Shown piece after piece: positions 11,431 through 24,200 of a stretch of DNA of 64,000 bases. Source of the DNA: Atherinomorus stipes (Eukaryota > Chordata > Actinopteri > Atheriniformes > Atherinidae); NCBI GenBank assembly GCA_023101725.1, contig JALJCO010007852.1, positions 186,001 through 250,000 on the forward strand. The letters are read 5' to 3'. The number at the start of each line of letters is the position of its first letter. The first letter of the stretch is position 1. The notes below the pieces were generated by a model. That model worked only from the letters and a program-made list of their open reading frames with translations, was not told the origin of the DNA and did not search any database. The translations under genes and the position numbers were made by a program.

Positions 11431-12737
11431 CGTAAAATTAAAAATCTTCCATCTTCTGCTCTTGTCAAGTACTGTATATTACTCTCAAATCAAGACTGTT
11501 AAGTTTTTGCTAAATATATAAACTTGGTTGGATAAACTGATTTTGCAGCGTTTACATTTGTATTGTTTCATCTGTGACTTTTGCCTCGGTTTGACTGAAT
11601 GATGAAGATGATGAGGAGGAGATTTTTCTGTCAGCGCTCCAGCACATCAACCCCACACCACTTGGAATCATCATGACATAGTGTGTATAGACATTGTGCT
11701 TTACAAATAAACTTCATTATAGTCTCCCTGGCTTTCAGAGGGAAGTGCATCATGCACCCTCACACCCCCTCCTGCACACCTCACCCTCTACCCATCTGCC
11801 CCTCGCTCGCTCGCTCTGACTGGATGCCTGGCTGGCAAGTGACAAGGCTGACAGACGAGGCCTGTTCCTGGGTTAGTATCATGTCGGTGGGGAGCGAAGC
11901 CTCCCGGCGGTGTCAGCCATCATGGTGCCAGCTCCAGGTCTAATGAGGGAGACTGCCGCCTCGGCATTCCCTCCCCGGTGTCAGGAACCGGCCGACAAAT
12001 CAGCAGTGCATCACGGGCCCAGCACAAATGATATGTTGACAAATGCAGATATTTCACTTTTAATTGACACTAAGAGACGGAGATGATCCGGCTGCCAGGG
12101 CTTCTGAGGAGATGAGGACAAGACAAGATGGGAGAGAGAGAACAGAAGGGTGGGGGGTGGGAACAGTGATACAGAAAAGAAGATGTTGGAATAGGCCTTG
12201 GAAGGTGTTTAATATTTGCGCAGGGTGTCATTTTTTTCTGCGTGTTATGGTTGAAGAGGAGAGTGAAGGGGGGTGAGATTAGAGCTGTGCGTTTCTGAGA
12301 CTTGTCAGTCCTGACAGCAGCTGTATTATACGGCCGCCTCACAGCCGACTGACTCCTCTAAACCCTGACAACGTCGCCTATTCATTTAGCCAGGTGGGCT
12401 TTCTTTGCAAAGTGCCTGACAAAGGCTGAATTAGAGCTGATATTTCTTGCTTCTTTGTGTTTTGCTCTCAGCATCTTCCCGGTGATTCATTTCTGTGGCC
12501 ATTATGCCCCGTCTTCAGTGCTGCCACAAGTCAAGCATGTCCAGGTGCAACAGGCCGGGTTTTGTTGCAGGTTTGTCTGAGATAGAAATATAAAAAAAGT
12601 TACATTTAAAGAGTATTTTCAGCTGTTTTGCAACTCTTAGTTAGGAAACAGATATTTCCATTTAAAACCATATAATGAGGTATCACTCTATGGCATGCAT
12701 TAAAAAAAACGGTGACCATATTATACTGGTACAAATA
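11431..12737. other. Repeat-poor DNA, possible conserved non-coding block
   Basis: About 11800-12150 and 12330-12560 are GC-richer, non-repetitive and complex. They lack a sustained coding frame: the longest overlapping frames run on both strands without domain signal. They contain motifs such as ATTTAGCCAGGTGGGC and TTTGCAAAGTGCC. Such patches in fish often prove to be conserved regulatory DNA, but I cannot test that here. Confidence 0.35.
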
Positions 12738-13589
12738 TTAAAGGAATAGTTCACCCACAGAATGATTTAACTTTATTTTCCACTTCCCCTCATGGTGAGA
12801 AAGACTCTGGAGCACTTTTTTAATATGTCAAATGAAGCCGGCGATCAGGAAGGCTTCTCGTTTCCCCAAACTTTCATATAATGGAGTTCGCCGGGGATCG
12901 AGCCAAAAAGTGTCCATAAAAGTCCACAAAAACCTGTCAATAATTCTCCATAGTGCTCATCCAATGTAATGGAGGTGTCCTGAGTGGGTAGCTTCCAGAA
13001 TTTACTCAATCATTTAGTATCATTTTAGAGCCTAAACAATACTACATCACATCTCTAGCAAACACGCCGATCGCGAAACTACGGAAGGCGTGGCAGACGA
13101 GATCGCACGTTCTCTTTTTCTTTCTTTGTTTGTTTTAAATCAATATCCAACCCCTCCTGTGTTTGTCCCGGTTTGTCTGCAGCTCTGGCGCTCTTACCAC
13201 AATGAAAACAGCAAATTTCTTCTTGTACGCTTGCATTATCAGCAGAGTAGGCTCTGAACGCCGAGGCCTCCGTTGTGCCGCGAACGCGCTTCGGCGCGCT
13301 TGCAGGAAAAAGGATATAGGACTGTTTAGGCTCTAAAAATGTACTAAATTATTAATTATGGACGCTACCCACTCATGACACTTGGATTACATTGGACGAG
13401 CAGTATGGAGGAATATTGACAAGTTTTTGTGGACTTTTATGGACCTTTTGGGCTCGGTCCCCAGCGAACTCCATTATATGAAAGATATTTGCATTTGAGA
13501 TATTAAAAAAGTGCTCCAGAGTCTTGCTCACCATGAGGGTAAGTGGAAAATAAAAATTAAATCATTCTGTGGGTGAACTATTCCTTTAA
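12738..13589. mobile_element. Complete long-TIR TTAA element, family V copy b
   Basis: Both ends carry TTAA followed by AGGAATAGTTCACCCACAG, and the inverted repeats run for roughly 250-290 bases each (to about 13030 on the left, from about 13340 on the right). The shared blocks include TCATATAATGGAGTTC and AATGTAATGGAGGTGTCC. The core (about 13040-13330) has no transposase. At 852 bases it is a non-autonomous element. Relatives are at 3012, 17295-18884, 21167-21801 and 36785-37043. Confidence 0.9.
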
Positions 13590-14107
13590 TACATACAGCG
13601 CTGAAAATAAACCACATCCCTGTATGTGCACATATAATTTAGCCCACTGACTCACTCTGTTTTCATAGACTGGACATGTAAATAAATACATTTAATAACA
13701 GACTGTCAAGGAATTTGCTGAAATTGTCTCAAAAGTTTAAAGAAAAAAAATGGCCACATGGATGCGCAATAACTCTCTTGGAGCTGTGTTGGTCATGCAA
13801 TAACATCATGTTTGATTCTTTTTTATTTGTATTTTTCTTTCTCTCTTTTTTTTCTTGTTTTCCCAGAATGGTAAATGTGCAATGTTTGAATGGTTCTGCT
13901 GTGTAATGCACCTTACACTTCTTGCCAACCGCCATAAAACGTTTTAAGAGGAAGAAGAAGAAGGTTACTGCTGTGTGTTTGATGGTTGTACGGTGGATTA
14001 CGGTGGCTTTATTTTGGTGTTGTCTACATTTATTGTCTACATATTGTAAAGGCAGTCCAAGACAAATTTTGCTGTGGGGACAATTAAGCAAAACCATATC
14101 ACATCAT
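13590..14107. other. Unassigned, AT-rich
   Basis: There is a polypyrimidine run (13815-13862) and a GAAGAAGAAGAAGG purine block near 13950. The overlapping frames on both strands here are not convincing as genes. Confidence 0.4.
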
Positions 14108-14502
14108 GGCTGCACGGTGGCGTGGTGGTTAGCACCGCAGCCTCACAGTAAGAAGGTCGCTAGTTCGATTCCCGGTTGGGGAGGGGGTTTGAACAATTCC
14201 AACAGTGGCCTTCCTGTGTGGAGTTTGCATGTTCTCCCCGTGTATGCGTGGGTTCTCTCCGGGTACTCCGGCTTCCTCCCACAGTCCAAAGACATGCATG
14301 CTAGGATAATTGATCACTCTAAATTGCCCCTAGGTATGAATGTGAGTGTGAATGGTTGTCTGTCTCTCTGTGTTGGCCCTGCGTGAGACTGGCGACCTGT
14401 CCAGGGTGTACCCCGCCTCTCGCCTGATAATAGCTGGGATAGGCTCCAGCAACCCCCGCAACCCTGAACTGGATAAGCGGTACAGAAAATGACTGACTGA
14501 CA
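14108..14502 (+). mobile_element. Full-length tRNA-headed SINE
   Basis: The head carries RNA polymerase III internal promoter elements: an A-box-like TGGCGTGGTGG at 14118-14128 and a B-box-like AGTTCGATTCC at 14162-14172, spaced as in a tRNA. The body contains GTTTGCATGTTCTCCCCGTG and CTCCCACAGTCCAAAGACAT, and the 3' end is GGATAAGCGGTACAGAAAAT followed by a short (GACT)n tail. The body is non-coding. It matches a SINE-like repeat seen widely in teleosts. Truncated relatives are at 4891, 24063 and 29799-30870. Confidence 0.85.
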
Positions 14503-15905
14503 TATCACATCATATCGCACTGTATCACATTTCATCTTGTCACATTACATTACATCGTATTGCATCTCATTGTTTTTCAACACATCCGTACCTGCAAACT
14601 GGTAGCTTTTCAGCAAGATTCGCTGTTTTTGGTTCAAAATATATGACTTGCCATACAGAGGCGACCATACAGTCTTTGGGTGAGACCTGTGGGCAGGTAA
14701 ACTTAAGGTGCTTTTGGACTGTAGGAGCCTTTTGGAGTTCCTGGAACCTTTTCGGGAACCGGGCTGTTTTTTTGTGGATTCGGACATGACAAAGGGACCT
14801 CGAACCTCAGTTCCTAGAACCTTTTTAGCTCCTACTCTGAGGCAGGGTCTTTTTGGGGTTCCATAGGAACTGAAATACCTAGATGTTTGGTGATTGGTAG
14901 AACTGGCAAGCCCCGCCCCTTGCGTGAGCTCAGCTTCTTCCAGCCCCGCCATATTTAAAAAGTCTCACAGCTGTTTAACTGTTTACCGAGATCGTAATAA
15001 CAACAACTATTACAATAGGAGTTTACAAATTCATCATTAAATCGATCACAATGGTGCACGTCCCGAATCGATAACTATTTTGAAACGTCCAAAAGCAATT
15101 TTTTTTTTTTTGACACACTGGTATGATCCCCGAGGGGAAATTAGGGCTCTGCATTTCACCCATCTCTGTACTGTGAGTATCAGAGAGCAGTGGGCTGCTA
15201 CTTAAAGCGCCCGGGGAGCAGTTGGTGGGGGGTTAAGGACCTTGCTCAGGGGTCCACAGTGTCCACACATTTTCATATGAATTTAATGACCAAATGTAAG
15301 TATAGCAGTAGAATCTGCAGCTGCCGCCCGGACACTTTAGTGGACGGACCGCCCACTAAGGTTCCGGGTGCACTTCAGCAAAAGGTAAACAAGGGAAAGG
15401 AAGGGAAAGCTGGTGAGTTAGCTTTTATAATAGCTTTGAATTAAAGAGATGGTAAAGCCAGATACAGTTGCAAATTGTGTCAGTACAATCTGCACCACTT
15501 TAGTACATGAACCCCAGTCCGTCCACTAAAGTGTCTTCAACGAAACGTAAACAGGACGTTAGGGCAGCTTTCCAACGGGGGGCTGTTTCGTTACATGATA
15601 CAAATGACCGTGATGAGGGAAAGCTGGTAATTTAGCTTTTATAATGGCTTTGAATAAAAGAGATGAGAAACCTCAGTTTTTTTATTAGATCTGCTGGGGC
15701 ATAAATTTGTCACTGTCGCAACGATTGCGTCACACATGGTTCCTAACGAGGTCCTTCCCTCATGTGCGAACGCACACCGAAGGCGAAGGGTAGTTCTTAT
15801 AACTAAACTCAGGAGGCGTAGTTATAGAAACTGCGTTCTTAAAACCTCTCTGTCCGAATGCGCCTTTAGAGACCACCTGACAAGCTACTCTATGTGTAGA
15901 GTTGG
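14503..15905. other. Mixed repeat-derived DNA, no gene
   Basis: From 14503 to 14575 there is a CACATCA/CATTACAT-like low-complexity stretch. About 15120-15250 matches a dispersed fish repeat (CAGTGGGCTGCTACTTAAAG, CCCGGGGAGCAGTTGG). At 15404-15454 and 15621-15670 a block of about 50 bases (TTTAGCTTTTATAATGGC type) is repeated directly about 217 bases apart. GTGCTTTTGGAC (14708) and GTCCAAAAGCA (15087) form a weak inverted pair. Confidence 0.45.
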
Positions 15906-16710
15906 GAGGGCTGGGCGATAATGGCCAAAAATATATATCACGATATATTGAGCAGTTCACCTCAGTAACGATAAATGGACAATAAACCTACCTATAAACA
16001 AGCCAGAACAGACAAAAACTACTTTTATTTTCATTTTATTAAAACAGATATTCTGCCTTAAGTCGAACTTCACGTGACTTCTTGTTTGGCAGATAGATTA
16101 ACCGGTTCCTCTATAAACACCCAGTAGATGTTTTTGACATGTGAGAAGTACTGTGAAACTGAAATACAAACATACAAATATACAAATGAATGAATGAATT
16201 ATTAATTATTTAATTGATTAACTCAAATGTTAGATTCTTATTTACATATGAGCAAATATTACGTTGTGTCCATGAAAACCAGTGCTGAGTCTCCCATTAA
16301 ATACACACACGACTATCAATTAGCATGAATGCTAACTTAACATTGAAAAACCCATAGACAGGCTAACACAATTAGCATCACTACCGTTGTCAAAACTTTT
16401 AACACAAACAACAATCCTTCAAACGTTTATCACTTTACACTGACATCAAATAAACGTCACCGATCATTTGACATATTTTGCACAAAAAACATGCAAAAGA
16501 TGATGGAAAACACAAAGCTCCAGTGCAGGAATATCACGTAACAAGAAACTACGGCAAGTCTGAGAGAGCAAAAACGTCCCATGCAGCAATTCCACTGCCG
16601 GCTTTCTTAAAGGGGCCACAGCACCGAACATACCGACATGGGGAAAAATGATGGCGGTTAGCGCTGTAAATGTCGGTTTCGGTAAATTTTCGGTTTATCG
16701 CCCCGCCCTA
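15906..16710. mobile_element. hAT-like MITE, AGGGCTGGGCGATAA ends
   Basis: The left end (AGGGCTGGGCGATAATGG) and right end (inverse: TAGGGCGGGGCGATAAACC) are imperfect inverted repeats of hAT style. The flanks do not give a clear 8-bp duplication, so the assignment is tentative. No transposase is present. Confidence 0.55.
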
Positions 16711-17294
16711 CCCTGTGGTGGTGCCTGATAAGTTGCTTTAGATGTTACAAGTTGAATAAATGAACTGCAAACAAAACGTGATGCTAACGCTACCATAGGC
16801 CCAGCAGGCTGAGAAAGTTGACACAGGTAAACATAGAAAGGTTTAATCACTACACACATGCAAAGAGCATAAATACTGATGTTCAGAGTTCAAATTTGCC
16901 CTAGATATTGAAAGTTTGAAATTTGTTGTTTTGAATTTCAAAGAAAAAAACCTGTAGAACTTGAATGGCTTATCTTTGAAAACATGTTGTCTGATTGACG
17001 ACTTCTTTGTCTTCTTCTCACGTTCCGGCAGGCTGTACGCGTAAGGGTTGCTAGATACTGTGACAAATATCCCCCACAAGCGTACTTGTTTCCTTCAGTG
17101 TAAAATCAGGGTATAAGTGGGATAAATCATTGATCAGGAGCATTCGGGAGTCTCCCGCGTTAATCAGGAGAGTTGGCAAATACCTTATGCATCAAATCAC
17201 ATTGTATCATGTATCGCGTCATATCATGTTCTGATGTATGGTATGTTGTATCATGTCACATCCTGTTGTATCATAAAGTAAGTGATTTGTGTGA
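16711..17294. other. Unassigned, includes end of an element related to 43922-45341
   Basis: About 17030-17180 is similar to the last ~180 bases of the element ending at 45341: GTAAGGGTTGCTAGATACTG, then CCACAAGC, TTTCCTTCAGTGTAAAATC, and GGAGAGTTGGCAAATA at the end. The other end of this copy was not located with confidence. Confidence 0.5.
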
Positions 17295-18884
17295 TTTTGG
17301 AGTGTTTAAGCTATAAATATATACTAAATGATGTTTGGAGTAAATTCTGGACGCTACCCACTCAGGACACTTGGATTACATTGGACAAGCAGTATCGATG
17401 GGTTACTGAGCAACGTCACAGATAGGATGCGCACAACCAGGGGGCAAGAAAACACAAGAAAAGCATTATTGAACTATGAGAAGACGTGTGTTTTATGTAC
17501 AAGACTCAACTTTTAATGCAGATGAGGTCAAGATATGACGTGAAAGTATCGGGGAAATATAATGTTTGAGTCCTGGTGTTTGTTCGGTTGCAAAAATCAA
17601 AACATTAATGCATGTAAACAGTTGAAAATGGTGAAAATAGGACAGTAGGAGTGACTGATCTTCAGAAAACCCTCTTAGATAACTTATTTAGGTTGTGACT
17701 ACATGATTTATTTAGTCTTTCACCATGGTCACATGTAGGATTAAACCACGGCGGAGGCAGAAATTATTCCTGTGTTCTAGTCGGGAGACTGTAATATCAG
17801 CATCACCGCCGCGATCGGATCACAACATCACAGCATCACAACACTGTAGCAGTGTGTGACAGCCGTCCTCTGCTCAGACAGGAAAAAAAAAAAAAAGAAT
17901 AAACTGATGGTGGAGCCGTTTACAAACATCCACGCGGCATAACAACGCATCCCGGGGATTTAATACGAAGTACGGGGGTCGTAAATCAGATGGCGTTTGA
18001 GTTTATACTGTTAGCTTGTTAGCAGTTAGCTAGTCTGTCTACTGTCCACCACGATCTCATCCACAATAAAGCAGAACGTTACACAAGCAGCGAAACTTAC
18101 CGACAGCAATGCGTGTTAGTCCCTAACAGCTGGAATCAGCTCCTTTCCAAACGTAGTGATGATGTCGTCTTTGCCTGGTTTAATCCCAAACTAGTGAAAG
18201 TTGCTCCTGTGTGGAGGAGGTGAGGACGACACCGGAGCTGAACTGAACCTGCTGCAGACTGCAGATTGTTGGGGCCCCTTTTGGTTTCAACAAAGAGTCT
18301 AAACGAAAGTTTAAGCCGCTTTCTAACTCAGGTTTTTCAGGCAAATTTCAAATGAGGTCCAACACGAATAATATCCATGTTTTGACAAGAAAAATGCAGT
18401 TTCTGGGTGATGACTCCCTTGCCAAGTTAGTGTAATTGTGATAGAAATATAACACAGAAACGCAGCGTCAGTATTTTTTTTTTCATCATCAAAATACACA
18501 TTTATTCAATATAATTTAAAATACAACGATCTCTGTTTGTTTCGTTAGGTTACTTTACATTTTTATGAATGATATGAGTGCGTGTTTGGCCGTAGACTCC
18601 AATACAAAACTCAGGCTTTTTGTCCTCTGGTTGCCGCGCAACTGCAAATGTTTGTAAACGGGAAACCCATCTATGGAGGAATATTGACAAGTTTTTGTGG
18701 ACTTTTATAGCCCTTTTTGTTTAAAGTACCATTGAACTCCGTTATATGGAAGTTGGGGGAAAACGAAAACGTCTCAGATCTCCGGCTGCATTAGAGATAT
18801 TAAAAAGTGCTCCAGAGTCTTGCTCACCATGAGGGTGAGTAGAAAATGAGGGACCATCGTTCTGTGGGTGCACTATTCCTTTAA
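17295..18884. mobile_element. Right part of family V element, split by an insertion (copy c)
   Basis: It contains the family V right terminal repeat in two pieces: 17295-17395 (CTGGACGCTACCCACTCAGG, CTTGGATTACATTGGACAAG) and 18672-18884 (GGAGGAATATTGACAAG to TGCACTATTCCTTTAA). The element at 17396-18672 separates them. The left end is missing. Confidence 0.8.
17396..18672. mobile_element. ~1.28-kb insertion with GATGGGTT ends
   Basis: Family V reads CAGTAT then GGAGGAATATTG with nothing between; here 1.28 kb intervenes. Its ends are (C)GATGGGTTACTG and the inverse of GATGGGTTTCCC, and a TAT trinucleotide lies on each side. A 3-bp target would suit PIF/Harbinger, but the terminal repeat is short. 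There is a poly-A run near 17886 and no transposase. Confidence 0.6.
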
Positions 18885-20704
18885 TGGGCAGAATGACGTT
18901 CAACAAAAGCAGAGACCCAACCTGACAATTTATTGTTTTAAAAGGTAAAATATATATATATATATATATATTGAGGTCAGTGGTTTATATTTAAATGTTA
19001 GATTTCTGTCGTGTTGAAACTTATGTCTGAAAAACTCAGTGAAGCAGATGAAACATAAAATCAGAAATCCACTAAAACTGTCTTTAAAATCCAAGTTAGT
19101 TCAGCAGCTTGATGCAAATAAGAAAAGAAGTTTCTGAGATGTGAGTCATATTCTGACCCGTTCTGTTAGAAACTTAAACACCTTCCATGGCATTAGAAGC
19201 CACCTCCTGAGCAACAAAGATGCCTTTCTCTTGTTTCTGACAGAAAACAGCAACATCTGTCTGGGATGAATTAAATTTCCTCGTGTGTCCTGCTGTAATC
19301 CTCTGTTGTTGCAATTTGCAGACTTGACCAGCAGAGGGCGCCCACTAGCCGCTACTCCCACTGCACCTCCACGAGCAGAGTGAGAACTTCCACGTATCAA
19401 CATGTTTATTTCACATCCTTGGGCTTTCCTCATCAGATCACTTTAAATAACGAACCTGCTGGCTCTCAGCTCTCTCATGAATAAAGCTGCAGTTCATCTT
19501 TATACTGCTAGAGCGCTTTCTGAAGCACAACACACATCAGTCACTCTGACACACACACAGAAACCCACACACAGCATGGGTGAAAGTGGTGGGTCACCAC
19601 AGAAACATCATTAGATTTCCAGCTGTCAGACGCTTTCCTGGATCCTAAATTGGAAGAATGGACGAGAGCGAAACAGCGCAGCCTCATAATGACTCCGTTG
19701 CAGATTGTCTTGTGTGTTAAATAAGAAAGGAGAAACTTTTCCCACCTCTGAGTGTCTGCTGGAAGTTTAGACGTACCTCAGGAATCGAGCCTAGTCTGGG
19801 ATGAATCTGTTGACTCGGGGGGGTCAGGCCTGTTTCCTGATAGAAGGGAGGCTTTCAGAGAAGTTTCACACGGCGAGAGATCGTATTTACTCTGCTGATG
19901 AATTTGTGGTTAATTGTGAGTGTTGGTGTGTATGACTATGTGAGGGGAATGTTAATGTGTACCCTTGGGTAGGGTTGATAGAGACGGAGACATCCCTCAT
20001 TAAAGTAATTAGACCTGCAGGAGAGGATCCCCCAGCCCACAAATAGATATGCGCACACCAAACACACACACACACAACTGTGAGGATCTTCCATACCCAA
20101 GACATTCACACGTGTGTTCACCACATGCCCACCTTGAGGTTCACATTTCCTCTGACTTCCACCTCTAATTTAAACATGTTGCTGTAGAAGAATAAGACTC
20201 ATCTGTGTCCACAGCTATAATACGAGCTTTACTCAGGTGTTCCTAAATGTTTATAACGTCATCTTCCCAGATCTTGTTTGCTTGTTAGTTGATCTCTTGA
20301 TAAATAATAATGATTGAAATACTTAAAAATGCCTTTGGCATGGCTGGTGAGGGCCAGCCACAGAGTTAGCGTAGAGATGTGTTGTGTATTTAACGTTGTT
20401 TTGTGGCACTATTTTTCTCCCCTGAACATAAATTGAGACGATGTGCGCATTGATATCTGTCTCTGAACTGTCAATAAAGAAGTGGCGTTACTGAGGATCC
20501 CGTTTTGGACTCTTTAACGTACAACAGGAGAATGTAACACGGTGTAAAGGCCAATCAGAAATCAGTTTCTGTGTCGGCTGTTACTGAAAACTAGCGTGTC
20601 CGCACTAGAACTTCCATGGAGAATGAAAACATAGCATGTGGTCCAGCTGTAATGAAGGATGGATCCTCTGCCTCTGTACCAGCATTCCCTCCATCATCTA
20701 CCTC
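18885..20704. other. Repeat-poor DNA, no gene recognised
   Basis: A short (TA)n run is at 18952-18971. About 19980-20045 is a complex non-repetitive patch (CATTAAAGTAATTAGACCTG) with homeodomain-type TAATTA motifs. Frames are short and overlapping. Confidence 0.4.
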
Positions 20705-21166
20705 CTCCTCACTAGGGGCGTAGGAAAATATTGATATGCCGATATATCACCATATTTTGTGTTGCAATATCGTATCAATATTAAAAAGCACTGTGTCGAT
20801 ATTTTTACTAACCAAATCTCGCGAGATCTCGTTGTCCCCTTACGAAATCTTGCGAGATCTTGTTCCATCAGTGTTGGTCCAGCATGTATAAAAGTAGGCT
20901 CGTTGGGATTGACTGCGTCTGTCTACAGTCTGACTTCGTTGTCAGATGAAAGCTGCGTGAGTCATCAGGTGCGGACCATGTAAGCAGCACACCTCAGCTG
21001 GACAAGTTCACCAACATAAAGACTGCAAGGATGGAGGATCTTAGCTCAAAGTTACTGAATGTTATGCAGATCTGATCAAGTCTAAATTCAGAGTATTGAG
21101 ACTGCATGTTACTGATGCTGATTACATGAACTTGTACTGTACTGTAGTAAAATGTCTGCAGACAGA

Positions 21167-21801
21167 TTAAAGGAATAGTTCACCCACTACATCGCATCTC
21201 TAGCAAGCACGCCGATGCATTTTCACTAAACTACGGAAGCCACGGCAGACGAGATCGCGCGTTCTCTTTTTCTTTCTTTGTTTGCTTTAAATCAATATCC
21301 AACCCCACTTGGACCCTCTTGTGTTTGTCCCAGTTTATCTGCAGCTCTGTCGCTCTTAGCACATTGTGAACAGCGAATTTCTTCTTCTATGCTTGAATTA
21401 TCGACAGAGTAGGCTCTGAACGCCGAGGCTTCCGTAGTTTCGTGAACACGCATTTGTGTGGTTCATGAAAGTAAGATGTAGTACTGTTTAGGCTCTAAAA
21501 ATATACTAAATGATGTCGTTTCGAGTAAATTCTGGACGCTACCCACTCAGGACACTTGGATTACATTGGATGAGCAGTATGGAGGAATATTGACAAGGTT
21601 TTGTGGACTTTTATGGACCTTTTTGGCTCGGACCCCAGCGAACTCCATTATATGAACGTTGGGGGGGGGGGGGGGGGGGGAGAAGCCTTCCTGATCTCTG
21701 GCCGCATTTAAGATATTACAAATTTGCTCCAGAGTCTTGGTCACCATGAGGGGAAGTGGAAAATAAAGTTAAATCAGTCTGTGGGTAAACTATTCCTTTA
21801 A
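21167..21801. mobile_element. Family V element, copy d
   Basis: It is bounded by TTAA at 21167-21170 and 21798-21801. The right terminal repeat is full length but the left one is reduced to the first ~15 bases (AGGAATAGTTCACCC), after which the core begins (CGCATCTCTAGCAAGCACGC). A run of twenty G residues at 21661-21680 replaces a short G block in the relatives. Confidence 0.88.
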
Positions 21802-23247
21802 GGTGCAACATTTAGGACAGCAATCTGGTAAATGTCCAACCTCAAATATACAAAACTTAAATGCTTGCCTTGCCAGGGATTCAAAACAAATAAAATTGAA
21901 CCCTTTTTTTTTTTTTTTAAGATGGAGGTATGAATATATATACAACCTCACCATCAATGCAGTCCTTCAGGAGTTGGTTAATTCACATCTACGCCGTTGG
22001 TTCTCACTTCTTTTTAAATCTTTATTCCTTCTTATTGTGAAATGAGTTGAGGGTCTGAAAGGAAGGGCACCTATAAATGCAATTGAATGTATTAATATCA
22101 TTATTATCATTGTTATGGGTTTGGGTGGCCGTGGATGACATGAAGGGAGGAGTGAAAAGGTGGCATGAGGAAAGGATACACACCAATAAGTCCAGTGTCT
22201 TTGCATAAAACAAATCCAAATTATGAAGATGATTTGCAAACGTTTTGTCCATCATGTGTTGGTATAACCCACAGTTACGCTTCATATTTATCTGAGTGGA
22301 ATAAGTTGTGGCTACAACTTGATTGTGTTACTTTGTTGCAGCAGTCAGATATCAGCCTGTCCAGCTGTTTTGAATGTTTCAAGTTTCAAGTTCATTCATG
22401 ACCTATTGGCAGTTGAAAAACTGATTTAAAAGAGCACCACAAAGGGTAAAAGGTTCATAAAATCATAAAACATTACTATAAAAACCAGAATAAGCAACAA
22501 ACATAAGAACATGAATGTGTAAAAATGCTGATTTAGCAGTGTTGATAGTAGGGGATGGCCTAATCAGCCTAACTGCAGTATGAAAACCAAGTCAGTTTGA
22601 AATCATTTTGTAAGCTATTAAAATACCAAAAAGGATTTATTGGAGCATCACATGCAAGTCCCATCAGAAAATCAGAGCTTGCATCAGTGAGAGGTTAAAC
22701 CAATCAGGACCACGCCCCGTATGCGGTGGAGGCAGATCCAGAAGCTGCAGTTGCTGAGCTCTAACTGCACAGCCCGACTACAGTCGGACGGTTCCCACAA
22801 TGTTTTATGATTATGTGGTACAGTCACGTTTTCTGGTGCAGTGCAGGCGCAGTCTGAAGTCTGACAAAGTTTCTAACCTGCATGCAACACTCCAGGACCA
22901 GAATCCTTCACTTCCAGCCGGGTTGCGCTGTAGATAGCCAAAGTCGAATGAGCCCATTGGCTGTTATTGTGGAAGAACTTCATTTCCCAGCATTCCTTTC
23001 AGAGTTATGTGACTACAGTGCAGCTGCTGCTGCTACAGACTGACTTGCTTTGAAGCTGCTTATAATATGTCTGGTTTTAAGTTGTTGGTTAAGTTACCAA
23101 GTTGTCAGAAACATTATAATTAGCCACATGTTGGCTAATACCAGCTAGCATCTGATATATAGTAGTATCTAATACCTGCTAGTATCTGATATCTGGCAGC
23201 ATTGCTGATGTTTAATGTGCCTTTGAAACCTAATTACTATGGTGAAG

Positions 23248-23852
23248 TTAAAGGCCTCCTTCCACTGAAAACCCATTTAACTTGCTCCTTCTGAAATACG
23301 GAGGGTTTCCCCTTGTTTACTTACACATGCTGACTTGCTAGCGTTTCGTTCCCCCCAGTCGGCTGTGCTTTCTCATCAGAGAAACAATACGAAGAAAAGA
23401 GCGAATCGGGAACAGCCTTCTATGTCACGTTGCAAATAGCGTATCCCACGTGGGGTTTATATCTGTCTATTGAAAGGCAGGTAACCCTCCACTACACACT
23501 AGAAGTAAAGACAGCACAACTGTAGCTTCGGAGTTGAGAAGCTAATTAGCTAACTGTTTGTTAGCATGGCGGAACAAACTTGTTTGTCGGCTCTATTTCC
23601 TGTCTGTAACGAAATAAGAGCGGAGGGCGGAGCTTCCTTCATACACTCATGGGAGGCAGCCAATCAGACGGAAATTCATGAGAAGGACCCGGAAAAGCTG
23701 CCGTTGGACCACAAGCCTCTCTTCTAGTATACAAATACAGCTGAATACAAAGATACCAGAAGGTTTTTTAAACAGAAACGATGCAGAATGCATCCATTAA
23801 TAATGGAGAACACAGAAATATTAATGAAATGACCACGGAAGTACAACTTTAA
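23248..23852. mobile_element. Possible TTAA-flanked element
   Basis: TTAAAGGCCTCCTTCCACTG on the left and the inverse of TTAAAGTTGTACTTCCGTGG on the right agree at about two-thirds of positions and include TTAA at both ends. The interior is non-coding. The weak terminal match keeps this tentative. Confidence 0.4.
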
Positions 23853-24062
23853 GTGTAAGTCCACATGTTAGTTACGTGAATGAATCACACTATTGTCAGT
23901 CAGTCTGACAATAGTGTCAATAGTGACACAATAGTGTCATTGTCAGAGAGTTGTAATACTGCACTTTATTTACTTCAAATGCTTGTAGCTATAGTTTGCA
24001 CCGTTTTGATAGATGGAATTAATTTTGTCAATGTATCTTTGATTAACTTTGATTTAATTAAT

Positions 24063-24200
24063 TCAGTCAGTCAGTCATTTTCTGTACCGCTTATCCAGTT
24101 CAGGGTCACGGGGGTTGCTGGAGCCTATCCCAGCTATTATCAGGCGAGAGGTAGGTACACTCTGGACAGGTTGCCAGTCTGTTGCAGGGCCAATCCAAGT
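24063..24200 (-). mobile_element. 3' fragment of tRNA-headed SINE (minus strand)
   Basis: This is the complement of the 3' part of the SINE at 14108-14502, from its (GTCA)n tail through TTTTCTGTACCGCTTATCC to the CCAGTCTGTTGCAGGGCCAA segment. The tRNA-like head is absent. Confidence 0.85.

Noticed and set aside
14129..14386. 154-codon frame over the SINE
   Set aside because: It spans the SINE body; the minus-strand reading here is a familiar spurious translation of the same repeat.
20330..20530. Possible solo LTR with AATAAAG
   Set aside because: There is a polyadenylation-type AATAAAG, but no paired TG...CA ends with target duplication and no second copy in the window.
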